A stretch of 38,744 nucleotides of DNA from an uncultured Prevotellaceae bacterium (lineage in GTDB: Bacteria; Bacteroidota; Bacteroidia; Bacteroidales; Bacteroidaceae), in the NCBI GenBank assembly GCA_937898415.1, contig CALDLA010000093.1, positions 1 through 38,744 of the forward strand. The letters are read 5' to 3'. Positions 31,061 to 38,265 of the stretch are shown one piece after another. The translations under genes and the position numbers were made by a program. The notes under the pieces were generated by a model. It made no database searches. It was given only the letters and a program-made list of their open reading frames with translations, and had not been told where the DNA came from. Each line of letters begins with the position of its first letter. Within the stretch, counting starts at the first letter, position 1.

Positions 31061-32431
31061 ATGGAACAAGTATTCAGTTACATTATCAGTCTTGGCGCAT
31101 CGGTGATGATGCCCATCCTCTTTACGATCATTGGCCTGTGCATAGGCATGAGTTTTGGCAAGTCACTCAAGAGCGGACTCTACGTCGGCGTCGGTTTCGT
31201 GGGCTTGGGAATTGTCACCGCTTTGCTGACCAGCAACTTCGGCAGCCCGCTGAGTGAAATCTCGCAGCTTTATGACTTGCAACTTGGCGTGTTCGATATG
31301 GGTTGGCCTGCCGCTGCCGCCGTAGCCTATAATACGGCGGTGGGTGCCCTGATCATCCCTATCTGCCTTGGCGTCAACTTTCTGCTGCTTGTCACGAAGT
31401 GTACGCGTACGGTGAACATCGACCTGTGGAACTACTGGCATTTTGCTTTTATTGGTGCCGTGGCCTATTTCGTCATGGACCAGTCGTTGGCATGGGGATA
31501 TTTCGCAGCCATCGTCTGCTATATTATTACATTGGTGATGGCCGACTTGACTGCTGACCGCTTTCAGGATTATTATGATGATATGGATGGTATCAGCATC
31601 CCCCAGCCGTTCTGCCAGAGTTTCACGGCTTTCGCTATTGGCATCAATTGGCTCTTGGACAAAATTCCCGGTTTCTCAAAGCTCGACATTGATGCCGACG
31701 GTCTGAAGAAGAAGTTCGGCGTACTCGGAGAGCCGATAGTCCTCGGTGTCATCGTGGGTGCATTGATAGGTGCTGTGGCTCAGTTGGACATCAAGAAGAT
31801 ACTCTTCCTTGGTGTGACGATGGGTGCCGTGATGGAGCTCATACCGCGCATCACGAAGCTTTTTATCGACGGTTTGAAACCTATAGCTGAGAAGACGCAG
31901 GAGGTAGTGCAGAAGAAGTGGGCTGGCAAGAAGGTGTATATCGGTATGTCGCCCGCACTGGTCATCGGGCATCCCACGACGCTCGTGGCCTCGCTCATCC
32001 TCATCCCATTGGCCCTCCTGATGGCAGTCGCGCTGCCAGGTAACGAGTTCCTGCCGTTGGCATCGCTGGCCGGCATGTTCTATGTGTTCGTCATGGTGCT
32101 GCCCTATACGAAGGGTAACGTCGTGAAGACGCTCATCGTTGGCATCGTAGCCGTAGGCATCGGCCTATGGTTTGTCACCGACATGGCGCCCGCCTTCACG
32201 CAGGCCGCCGCCACCGTATTCGAGCAGACGGGTGACAAGGCTGCCGATATTCCCGCAGGCTTCGAGGGTGGTGCGCTCGACTTCGCCTCCTCGCTCTTCG
32301 GCTGGATTATCTACAAGTGCGTGGCCTACCTGAAGTGGATTGGTGCCGCTATCCTCACGCTCATCACCATCGGAATGGTCGTCTGGAACCGCATGCGAAT
32401 TGTTAAGGAAGAAAAATCAATTAAAGAATAA
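31061..32431 (+). CDS. Orphan EIIC-GAT-like permease (galactitol PTS IIC family)
   Basis: This 456-aa membrane protein has about 11-12 helices and resembles the galactitol-type PTS EIIC family: an N-terminal SYIISLGASVMMPILFTIIG, a long loop FQDYYDDMDGISIPQPFCQS, and VYIGMSPALVIGHPTTLVAS. No EIIA, EIIB, HPr or enzyme I is encoded in the window, and Bacteroidota generally lack a PTS. It may act as a secondary transporter. The operon partners (kduI and a hexuronate transporter, gaps of 4 and 1 nt) suggest a uronate-derived sugar as substrate; that is inference. The ATG at 31061 is supported by the promoter. Confidence 0.82.
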   Translation: MEQVFSYIISLGASVMMPILFTIIGLCIGMSFGKSLKSGLYVGVGFVGLGIVTALLTSNFGSPLSEISQLYDLQLGVFDMGWPAAAAVAYNTAVGALIIPICLGVNFLLLVTKCTRTVNIDLWNYWHFAFIGAVAYFVMDQSLAWGYFAAIVCYIITLVMADLTADRFQDYYDDMDGISIPQPFCQSFTAFAIGINWLLDKIPGFSKLDIDADGLKKKFGVLGEPIVLGVIVGALIGAVAQLDIKKILFLGVTMGAVMELIPRITKLFIDGLKPIAEKTQEVVQKKWAGKKVYIGMSPALVIGHPTTLVASLILIPLALLMAVALPGNEFLPLASLAGMFYVFVMVLPYTKGNVVKTLIVGIVAVGIGLWFVTDMAPAFTQAAATVFEQTGDKAADIPAGFEGGALDFASSLFGWIIYKCVAYLKWIGAAILTLITIGMVVWNRMRIVKEEKSIKE

Positions 32432-32435
32432 TAAT

Positions 32436-33410
32436 ATGAAGAAAGCATTTTTGAGCATCGCCCTATTCATGGGCGCGCTGGGCGTAACGGCTCAGCAAAG
32501 TGTCAACTTCCAGACGGCTTGCCATCCGGAGGATGTGAAACACTACGACACCAAGACCCTGCGCGAGCGCTTCGTCATGGAGAAGGTGATGGAGGCCGAC
32601 AAGATCAACCTGACGTACTCCCACTACGACCGCTTCATCTTTGGCGGTGCAATGCCCGTACACAAGACCCTGAAGCTCGAGAACTTCTTGGAGCTCGGAC
32701 TCGACGTGGACCCCGGCATCAAGGACAAGTACTTCCTCTACAACCGTGAGCTCGGCGTCGTGAACTGCGGCCAGGGCGACGGCGTGGTCATTGTCGATGG
32801 CAAGGAGTACGCCCTCGCTCCCAAGGAGGCCCTCTACATCGGTCGCGGCCATATCGCCAAGGACAAGGACGTGAACAAGGAGGTGCTCTTCCGCTCGAAG
32901 GACGCCGCCAAGCCCGCCAAGTTCTACCTGAACTCGGCCACCGCCCACCAGCACTACAAGACGCAGTGGATTACCCTCGACGGACGCAAGGGCTCGCTGA
33001 AGGCCGCCGTCTGGGGACCCGTTGGCTCGCTTGAGGAGTGCAACAACCGCACCGTTTATAAGCTCATCGTCAACGACGTGCTGGAGGAAGGCCCCTGCCA
33101 GCTGCAGCTCGGACTGACCCAGCTGAACCCCGGTGCCGCCTGGAACACGATGCCCCCTCACACCCACGGACGCCGCATCGAGGCCTACTACTATTTCAAT
33201 CTGCCGCAGGACCAGACCATCGCCCACATCATGGGTCAGCCCGAGGAGAGCCGCGTCGTCTGGCTCCACAACGAGCAGGCCATCATGTCGCCCGAGTGGT
33301 CGATGCACGCCGCTGCCGGTACTTACTACTACACCTTCATCTGGGGTATGGCCGGCGAGAACCTCTACTATAATGACAAGGACAATATTCCCGTAATAGA
33401 CATCAGATAA
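32436..33410 (+). CDS. kduI: KduI-like 5-keto-4-deoxyuronate isomerase with a signal peptide
   Basis: This 324-aa cupin enzyme isomerises 4-deoxy-L-threo-5-hexosulose uronate to 3-deoxy-D-glycero-2,5-hexodiulosonate, a step after cleavage of pectin or glycosaminoglycans by lyases. The metal ligands are intact: His242, His244 and Glu249 in PPHTHGRRIEAYYYF, and His291 in WSMHAAAGTYYYTFIWGMAGEN. Unlike usual cytoplasmic KduI (about 280 aa), it begins with a classic signal peptide (MKKAFLSIALFMGALGVTAQ) before the family start (ACHPEDVKHYDTKTLRERF). It therefore appears to be exported to the periplasm. It lies 4 nt after the EIIC-like gene and 1 nt before the hexuronate transporter. Confidence 0.9.
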   Translation: MKKAFLSIALFMGALGVTAQQSVNFQTACHPEDVKHYDTKTLRERFVMEKVMEADKINLTYSHYDRFIFGGAMPVHKTLKLENFLELGLDVDPGIKDKYFLYNRELGVVNCGQGDGVVIVDGKEYALAPKEALYIGRGHIAKDKDVNKEVLFRSKDAAKPAKFYLNSATAHQHYKTQWITLDGRKGSLKAAVWGPVGSLEECNNRTVYKLIVNDVLEEGPCQLQLGLTQLNPGAAWNTMPPHTHGRRIEAYYYFNLPQDQTIAHIMGQPEESRVVWLHNEQAIMSPEWSMHAAAGTYYYTFIWGMAGENLYYNDKDNIPVIDIR

Positions 33411-33411
33411 T

Positions 33412-34860
33412 ATGACACCGATTCAAAAAACCAAAATGTCCAACTTCCGTTGGGTCATCTGCGGGTTGCTCTTCCTGGCAACCACCGTCAACTATATGGA
33501 CCGCCAGGTCCTGTCGCTCACCTGGAAAGACTTTATCTCTCCTGAGTTCCATTGGACTGACTCTCACTATGGTAACATTACGGCAGCTTTCTCCGTGTTC
33601 TACGCTATTGCCAACCTCTTCGCCGGGAAGTTCATCGACTGGATGGGCACCAAGAAGGGCTACCTTATTGCCATCTTCGTCTGGTCGCTGGGTGCTTGCT
33701 TACATGCAGGATGTGGTTGGGCGGCCATGAAGTGGGGCGACTATGGCTCTGTAGCCGAATTAGGAAAGCTCACGGGCGACGCTGCTGTGATGCTGGCTAC
33801 CATCTCGATGTATATGTTCCTGGCTTGCCGCATGGTGCTGGCTCTTGGTGAGGCTGGTAACTTCCCCGCTGCCATTAAGGTGACAGCCGAGTACTTCCCC
33901 AAGAAAGACCGTGCCTTCTCCACCTCTATCTTCAACAGTGGCGCATCGGTCGGTGCCCTCGCCGCGCCTGCCACCATTCCCCTCTTGGCTCGTGCCTGGG
34001 GCTGGGAGATGGCCTTCATCATCATCGGTGTGCTGGGTTTCGTCTGGATGGGACTGTGGATGTGGCTCTACGAGAAGCCCCACAAGAGTCCGTATGTGAA
34101 CCAGGCTGAGCTCAACTACATTGAGCAGGACGGCGACATCGCTGCGGTGCAGAACAAACAGGAGGCGAAGGAGGAGAAGACCATCTCCTTCTGGAAGTGC
34201 TTCACCTTCAAGCAGACGTGGTCGTTCATCGTCGGCAAGCTGATGACTGACGGTGTGTGGTGGTTCTTCCTGTTCTGGGCGCCCGCCTACTTCAGCGACC
34301 AGTATGGCTATACCAGCGACTCCGCGATGGGCATCCTGCTCATCTTGACGCTCTATCTCATCGTCACCGTTGTCAGCATTGGCGGAGGCTACCTGCCTAC
34401 CTTCTTTGTTGAGAGGCGCGGCATGAACCCCTACTTGGGCCGTATGCGCGCCATGCTGATCTTCGCCTGCTTCCCCCTGTTAGGCCTTCTGGCACAGCCC
34501 CTTGGCGCCTATAGCGCTTGGTGGCCTGCCATCCTCATCGGTCTCTTAGGTGCCGGCCATCAGGCTTGGAGTGCCAACCTTTACTCCACCATTGGCGATA
34601 TGTTCCCCAAGTCCACCATCGGTACCATCACGGGTATCGGCTCTATGGCTGGAGGCCTTGGTTCGTTTGCCATCAACAAGGGTTCTGGTGAGTTCTTCGA
34701 CTGGGCAGCAGCTCAGGGTTCGGCCTATACGGTCTATGGCTTCGAGGGCAAGCCTGCCGCCTATATGGTGGTGTTCAGCATCTGCGCCGTGGCCTACCTC
34801 ATCGGTTGGGTCATCATGAAGACGCTCGTGCCGAAGTACAAGCCCATCATCGTCGAATAA
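33412..34860 (+). CDS. exuT: ExuT-like hexuronate MFS transporter
   Basis: This 482-aa major facilitator of the anion:cation symporter group resembles the hexuronate transporter ExuT. It has RWVICGLLFLATTVNYMDRQ, FIDWMGTKKGYLIAIFVWSL, ALGEAGNFPAAIKVTAEYFP and NSGASVGALAAP. It is expected to import hexuronates such as galacturonate or glucuronate, or related keto-deoxy acids, with protons across the inner membrane. It is the last gene of the EIIC-kduI-exuT unit. Given the exported KduI just upstream, it could carry the isomerase product (inference). Confidence 0.85.
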   Translation: MTPIQKTKMSNFRWVICGLLFLATTVNYMDRQVLSLTWKDFISPEFHWTDSHYGNITAAFSVFYAIANLFAGKFIDWMGTKKGYLIAIFVWSLGACLHAGCGWAAMKWGDYGSVAELGKLTGDAAVMLATISMYMFLACRMVLALGEAGNFPAAIKVTAEYFPKKDRAFSTSIFNSGASVGALAAPATIPLLARAWGWEMAFIIIGVLGFVWMGLWMWLYEKPHKSPYVNQAELNYIEQDGDIAAVQNKQEAKEEKTISFWKCFTFKQTWSFIVGKLMTDGVWWFFLFWAPAYFSDQYGYTSDSAMGILLILTLYLIVTVVSIGGGYLPTFFVERRGMNPYLGRMRAMLIFACFPLLGLLAQPLGAYSAWWPAILIGLLGAGHQAWSANLYSTIGDMFPKSTIGTITGIGSMAGGLGSFAINKGSGEFFDWAAAQGSAYTVYGFEGKPAAYMVVFSICAVAYLIGWVIMKTLVPKYKPIIVE

Positions 34861-34873
34861 ACGAATAACTCAT

Positions 34874-35632
34874 TTAACTCATGGTAAGCCTATAGTGCAG
34901 GAAGCCCTGTCGGGCGAGAACGTCTACAAGTTCTTCCGACAGGGCTTCGTTGTCGTCGCGTGTATAGCGGATGTCGGTATACACCTGTGCCAGCGTCTCT
35001 TTGTCATTAATGCGGACAAAGTGCTGATTCTCGGGCAGGTGCTCCTTCTCATAGTAATAGGTGTCTATGTCCATACCCATATAGTCGTTGTAGCGTTCCT
35101 CGTGGACGAAGCTCTCCAGGGGCAGGCGGTCCGCGAGGGCAGGCTCCTCGGCAGGCCAGCCCACGGTCAGCGTGGCCACGGGCATCGTGAGTTTGGGCAG
35201 GTGCAGCGCGTCGATGATCTGCTGGGGCTGATAGACGGTCGTGCCTAAGTAGCAGTAGCCCAGTCCCTCCTCGTCCATCAGGTTGCAGAGCGTCTGCGTG
35301 TAGAGCAGGGCGTCGGTGGCGGCATTGAAGAAAGACAGGAAATTGTCGAAGCCCGGCTCGGCGTCGCGGCAGCGGGCCCAGAAACTGGTGCGGTTGAAGT
35401 CGGCGCAGATGGTCAGCACCACGGGAGCCTCCGTTACCATCGGCTGGTTGAAATGGGCGGGGGCGAGCTTTTGCTTCATCTCCTTCGAGCGGGTGACGAT
35501 GACGGAGTAGAGCTGCAGGTTGCCCATCGTCTGCGTGCGGGCGGCCTCCTCCATGAGGCGGTTCAGTAACTGTTCTTCAACTTCTCTGTCCGCATACTTG
35601 CGGATGGTGCGGCGGGTCAATAAGTTCTTCAT
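34874..35632 (-). CDS. NAD(P)H-dependent FMN nitroreductase
   Basis: This 252-aa protein of the nitroreductase superfamily is of the NfsA-like single-domain type. The FMN-binding start is LLTRRTIRKYADREV, followed by AARTQTMGNLQLYSVIVTRS, and later GLGYCYLGTTVYQPQQII and TLTVGWPAEEP. It probably reduces flavins, quinones or nitro compounds. The ATG at 35632 is used as the family starts at the Arg-Arg-Thr-Ile motif. It converges with exuT (13-nt gap) and diverges from the sulfatase through a symmetric promoter. Confidence 0.87.
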   Translation of the reverse strand: MKNLLTRRTIRKYADREVEEQLLNRLMEEAARTQTMGNLQLYSVIVTRSKEMKQKLAPAHFNQPMVTEAPVVLTICADFNRTSFWARCRDAEPGFDNFLSFFNAATDALLYTQTLCNLMDEEGLGYCYLGTTVYQPQQIIDALHLPKLTMPVATLTVGWPAEEPALADRLPLESFVHEERYNDYMGMDIDTYYYEKEHLPENQHFVRINDKETLAQVYTDIRYTRDDNEALSEELVDVLARQGFLHYRLTMS

Positions 35633-35656
35633 ATGCGTTTTTTCTTTCTTTTTGGC

Positions 35657-35688
35657 TGCAAAATTACGAAAAAGTTCGTAAATTTGCA
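35657..35688. promoter_or_regulatory. Symmetric bidirectional promoter (nitroreductase / sulfatase)
   Basis: A 14-bp inverted repeat with one mismatch (35657-35670 and 35675-35688, 4-nt centre) contains both -7 boxes: TAATTTTG on the minus strand (35659-35666) and TAAATTTG on the plus strand (35679-35686). The start codons lie 26 nt (nitroreductase) and 14 nt (sulfatase) beyond the boxes. The symmetry could also be an operator for a dimeric regulator. Confidence 0.65.
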
Positions 35689-35700
35689 AACAAAAATGAT

Positions 35701-37095
35701 ATGAAGAATCTTCTTATGGCCTTTGGTGCCCTGTTGGCCCAGCAGGCGATGGCTGCCGACGAGCGCCCGAACATCATCTTTATCCTGGCCGACGACATGG
35801 GCTACGGCGACTTGGCTTGCTACGGCAACCAGTACATCCAGACGCCTAATATCGACCGCCTGGCCCGTACGGGCACCTCGTTCACGCAGGCCTACGCCGG
35901 CAGTGGCATCAGTTCGCCGTCGCGCTGCTCGCTGATGACGGGCAAGAACAGCGGCAACACCCGCATCCGCGACAACCAGTGCTACGCCGGAGGACTGACG
36001 GGCCTGAAGATCAACCCGCAGGGCGACACCACCATTGTGCGCCGGGCCAACCTGCTGCCCGAGGATGTCACGTTGGGCACCGTCATGTCGAAGGCTGGCT
36101 ACCGCACCTGTCTGGTCAACAAGTGGCACCTCGACGGCTACGACCCGCAGGCGGCGCCCAACCACCGGGGGTTCGACGAGTTCTACGGCTGGACCATTGC
36201 CACCGTCCACAGCAATTCGCCCTATTACTATCCTTACTATCGCCTGCACGGCGACAGTCTGATTCACATCAAGGAGAACGAGCACGACGCCCACGTGCGC
36301 CACAATACGGAGATCTCCACCGACGATGCCATCCAGTTCATCCACCGCTGGGCGGGCAAGCAGCCTTTCTTCCTGTTCCTCGGCTACGATGCGCCCCATG
36401 AACCCTATAACATCGACGACACGTCGTGGTATGACGAGCGCGGCGACTGGTCGGTGAACACCAAGCGCTATGCGGCCCTCGTCACCCACATGGACTATAA
36501 CATCGGCCGTCTGCTTGGCACGCTCGATGCCCTCGGACTGCGCGAGAATACGCTCATCATCTTCGCCAGCGACAACGGGGCCGCCGTGATGGCACCTATG
36601 AAAGAGCTGAACTGCGGCGCCGGACTGAAAGGGCGCAAGGGACAGCTCTACGAGGGCGGCATCCGTGTGCCGCTTATCGTCAACCAGCCCGGGCGCGTAC
36701 CTGCCCGTCAGATTGACAACCTCGTCTATTTCCCCGACTTCATGCCGACGCTGGCGCGGATAGCTGTCGGAGATGACGTACCTCGTATCTCGCACCTCGT
36801 ACCTCGAGACACCAATGGCATGGACGTCTCGCCTCTGTTCTATGGTAAGGACATCGACACCGACAGCCGTCCGCTCTACTGGGAGTTCCCCGGCAAGCAG
36901 CGGGCCATCCGTCATAACGGTTGGAAAGCCGTGACCGTGAAGAAGGGCGCCCCCCTGGAGCTCTACCGCATCAAGGACGACCCCTACGAGCAGCATAATC
37001 TTGCCGCCGACCATCCTGACGTTGTAGAGGAACTTGACAAGCTCATGCGCCAGATGCGCACGCCGAGCGTCAATTATCCGATAGAGGATGAATAG
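35701..37095 (+). CDS. Ser-type arylsulfatase (S1 family)
   Basis: This 464-aa secreted sulfatase has a signal peptide (MKNLLMAFGALLAQQAMA), then RPNIIFILADDMGYGDLACY with the Asp-Asp calcium ligands. The active-site signature is SSPSRCSLMTG, with Ser71 in place of the usual Cys; it must be oxidised to formylglycine by an anaerobic radical SAM maturase. Other sites are NKWHLDGYD and FASDNGAA. It hydrolyses sulfate esters, probably on a sulfated glycan; the exact sugar cannot be told. The gene overlaps the next one, a sulfatase maturase, by 8 nt. A four-heptamer array at 36780-36807 encodes part of VPRISHLVPRD near the C-terminus. Confidence 0.93.
   Translation: MKNLLMAFGALLAQQAMAADERPNIIFILADDMGYGDLACYGNQYIQTPNIDRLARTGTSFTQAYAGSGISSPSRCSLMTGKNSGNTRIRDNQCYAGGLTGLKINPQGDTTIVRRANLLPEDVTLGTVMSKAGYRTCLVNKWHLDGYDPQAAPNHRGFDEFYGWTIATVHSNSPYYYPYYRLHGDSLIHIKENEHDAHVRHNTEISTDDAIQFIHRWAGKQPFFLFLGYDAPHEPYNIDDTSWYDERGDWSVNTKRYAALVTHMDYNIGRLLGTLDALGLRENTLIIFASDNGAAVMAPMKELNCGAGLKGRKGQLYEGGIRVPLIVNQPGRVPARQIDNLVYFPDFMPTLARIAVGDDVPRISHLVPRDTNGMDVSPLFYGKDIDTDSRPLYWEFPGKQRAIRHNGWKAVTVKKGAPLELYRIKDDPYEQHNLAADHPDVVEELDKLMRQMRTPSVNYPIEDE
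36780..36807 (+). repeat. Four-heptamer array (ACCTCGT) inside the sulfatase gene
   Basis: Four 7-bp units: ACCTCGT, ATCTCGC, ACCTCGT, ACCTCGA, encoding about PRISHLVPR. It has the same unit and copy number as the array in the SulP gene at 9485-9512. Confidence 0.75.
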
Positions 37096-38230
37096 CTCAA
37101 CCGCACTGCCGTTCGGCAGTCCGATGTACGTCATGCTGAAGCCCGTGGGCTCGCGGTGCAACTTGCGGTGTGACTACTGCTACTATCTGCACAAAGGCAG
37201 CGGCAGCGTGATGGACGACGCCCTGCTGGAGGAGTTTACCCGACAGTACATCGAGGCGCAGACCACCCCTGACATACTCTTCACCTGGCACGGCGGCGAA
37301 CCGCTGCTGCGCCCGCTCTCCTTCTACGAAAAGGCATTACGGCTGCAGCAGAAGTACGCCGGCGGTCGCCACATCGACAACTGCCTGCAGACCAATGGCA
37401 CGCTGCTCACCGACGCGTGGTGTCGCTTCCTCCACGACCACCACTTCCTCGTCGGCATCAGCATCGACGGCCCCCAGCCGTTGCACGATGCCTACCGCCA
37501 GACACAACGGGGTGGGGCTTCGTGGCACGACGTGATGCGCGGCATCGCCCTCCTGCAGCGTCACCAGGTGGAGTGGAACGCGATGGCCACGGTCAATGCC
37601 GCCAACGTGGAGCATCCTCTTGCGTTTTATCAATTTTTCCGGGAAATCGGGTGTGAGTTCCTCCAGTTCACACCCGTCGTCGAGCCCGACAAGCCCGACT
37701 GCAGTATCACCGCCGACCAGTGGGGGCGTTTCCTCTGCGCCGTCTACGATGAGTGGGTACGTCGTGACGTCGGGCGCGTGTTCGTCCAGCTCTTCGACGC
37801 CACCTTGGCCAACTGGTGCGGTGTACACCCCGGTGTCTGTTCCATGTCGCCCACCTGCGGCCAGGCTGCCGTGATGGAGGCCGACGGCACCGTCTACTCG
37901 TGCGACCACTTCGTCCATCCCGAATACCGCTTGGGCAACATCCGTCAGCAGCCCCTCGCCTCCCTGCTCTACAGCGACCGCCAGCGCCAGTTCGGCCTGC
38001 AGAAGCAGTCGTCGCTGCCCCGCCAGTGCCGCCAGTGCCGCTGGCTCTTCGCCTGTCACGGTGAGTGTCCCAAGAACCGCCTCCTGCCCGACTGTTACGG
38101 TCAGACCGGCCTCAACTACCTCTGCTCCGGCTATCGCCACTTCTTCGCCCACGTCGCCCCCGGCATGGACTTCATGAAAGCCGAGCTCGATGCAGGCCGC
38201 TCCCCCGCTAATATCATGCGGATTCACTGA
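37088..38230 (+). CDS. Anaerobic sulfatase-maturating enzyme (radical SAM, SPASM)
   Basis: This 380-aa radical SAM enzyme begins with YVMLKPVGSRCNLRCDYCYY; Cys24, Cys28 and Cys31 form the CxxxCxxC iron-sulfur site. FTWHGGEPLLR and GISIDGP are further SAM-domain motifs. C-terminal cysteines (CSMSPTCG, YSCDHFVHPEYRLGN, CRQCRWLFACHGECPKNR) fit a SPASM domain with auxiliary clusters. It converts the active-site Ser or Cys of sulfatases to formylglycine without oxygen, in the cytoplasm before export. The 8-nt overlap with the Ser-type sulfatase gene indicates that this is its dedicated maturase. Confidence 0.93.
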   Translation: MNSSTALPFGSPMYVMLKPVGSRCNLRCDYCYYLHKGSGSVMDDALLEEFTRQYIEAQTTPDILFTWHGGEPLLRPLSFYEKALRLQQKYAGGRHIDNCLQTNGTLLTDAWCRFLHDHHFLVGISIDGPQPLHDAYRQTQRGGASWHDVMRGIALLQRHQVEWNAMATVNAANVEHPLAFYQFFREIGCEFLQFTPVVEPDKPDCSITADQWGRFLCAVYDEWVRRDVGRVFVQLFDATLANWCGVHPGVCSMSPTCGQAAVMEADGTVYSCDHFVHPEYRLGNIRQQPLASLLYSDRQRQFGLQKQSSLPRQCRQCRWLFACHGECPKNRLLPDCYGQTGLNYLCSGYRHFFAHVAPGMDFMKAELDAGRSPANIMRIH

Positions 38231-38265
38231 ATTTGGTATGTAGATCGTCTGAACTCCTTTACTCC

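Noticed and set aside
35629..37161. 510-codon open frame antisense to the sulfatase
   Set aside because: It is a shadow of GC-rich codon usage opposite a well-supported sulfatase with intact motifs.
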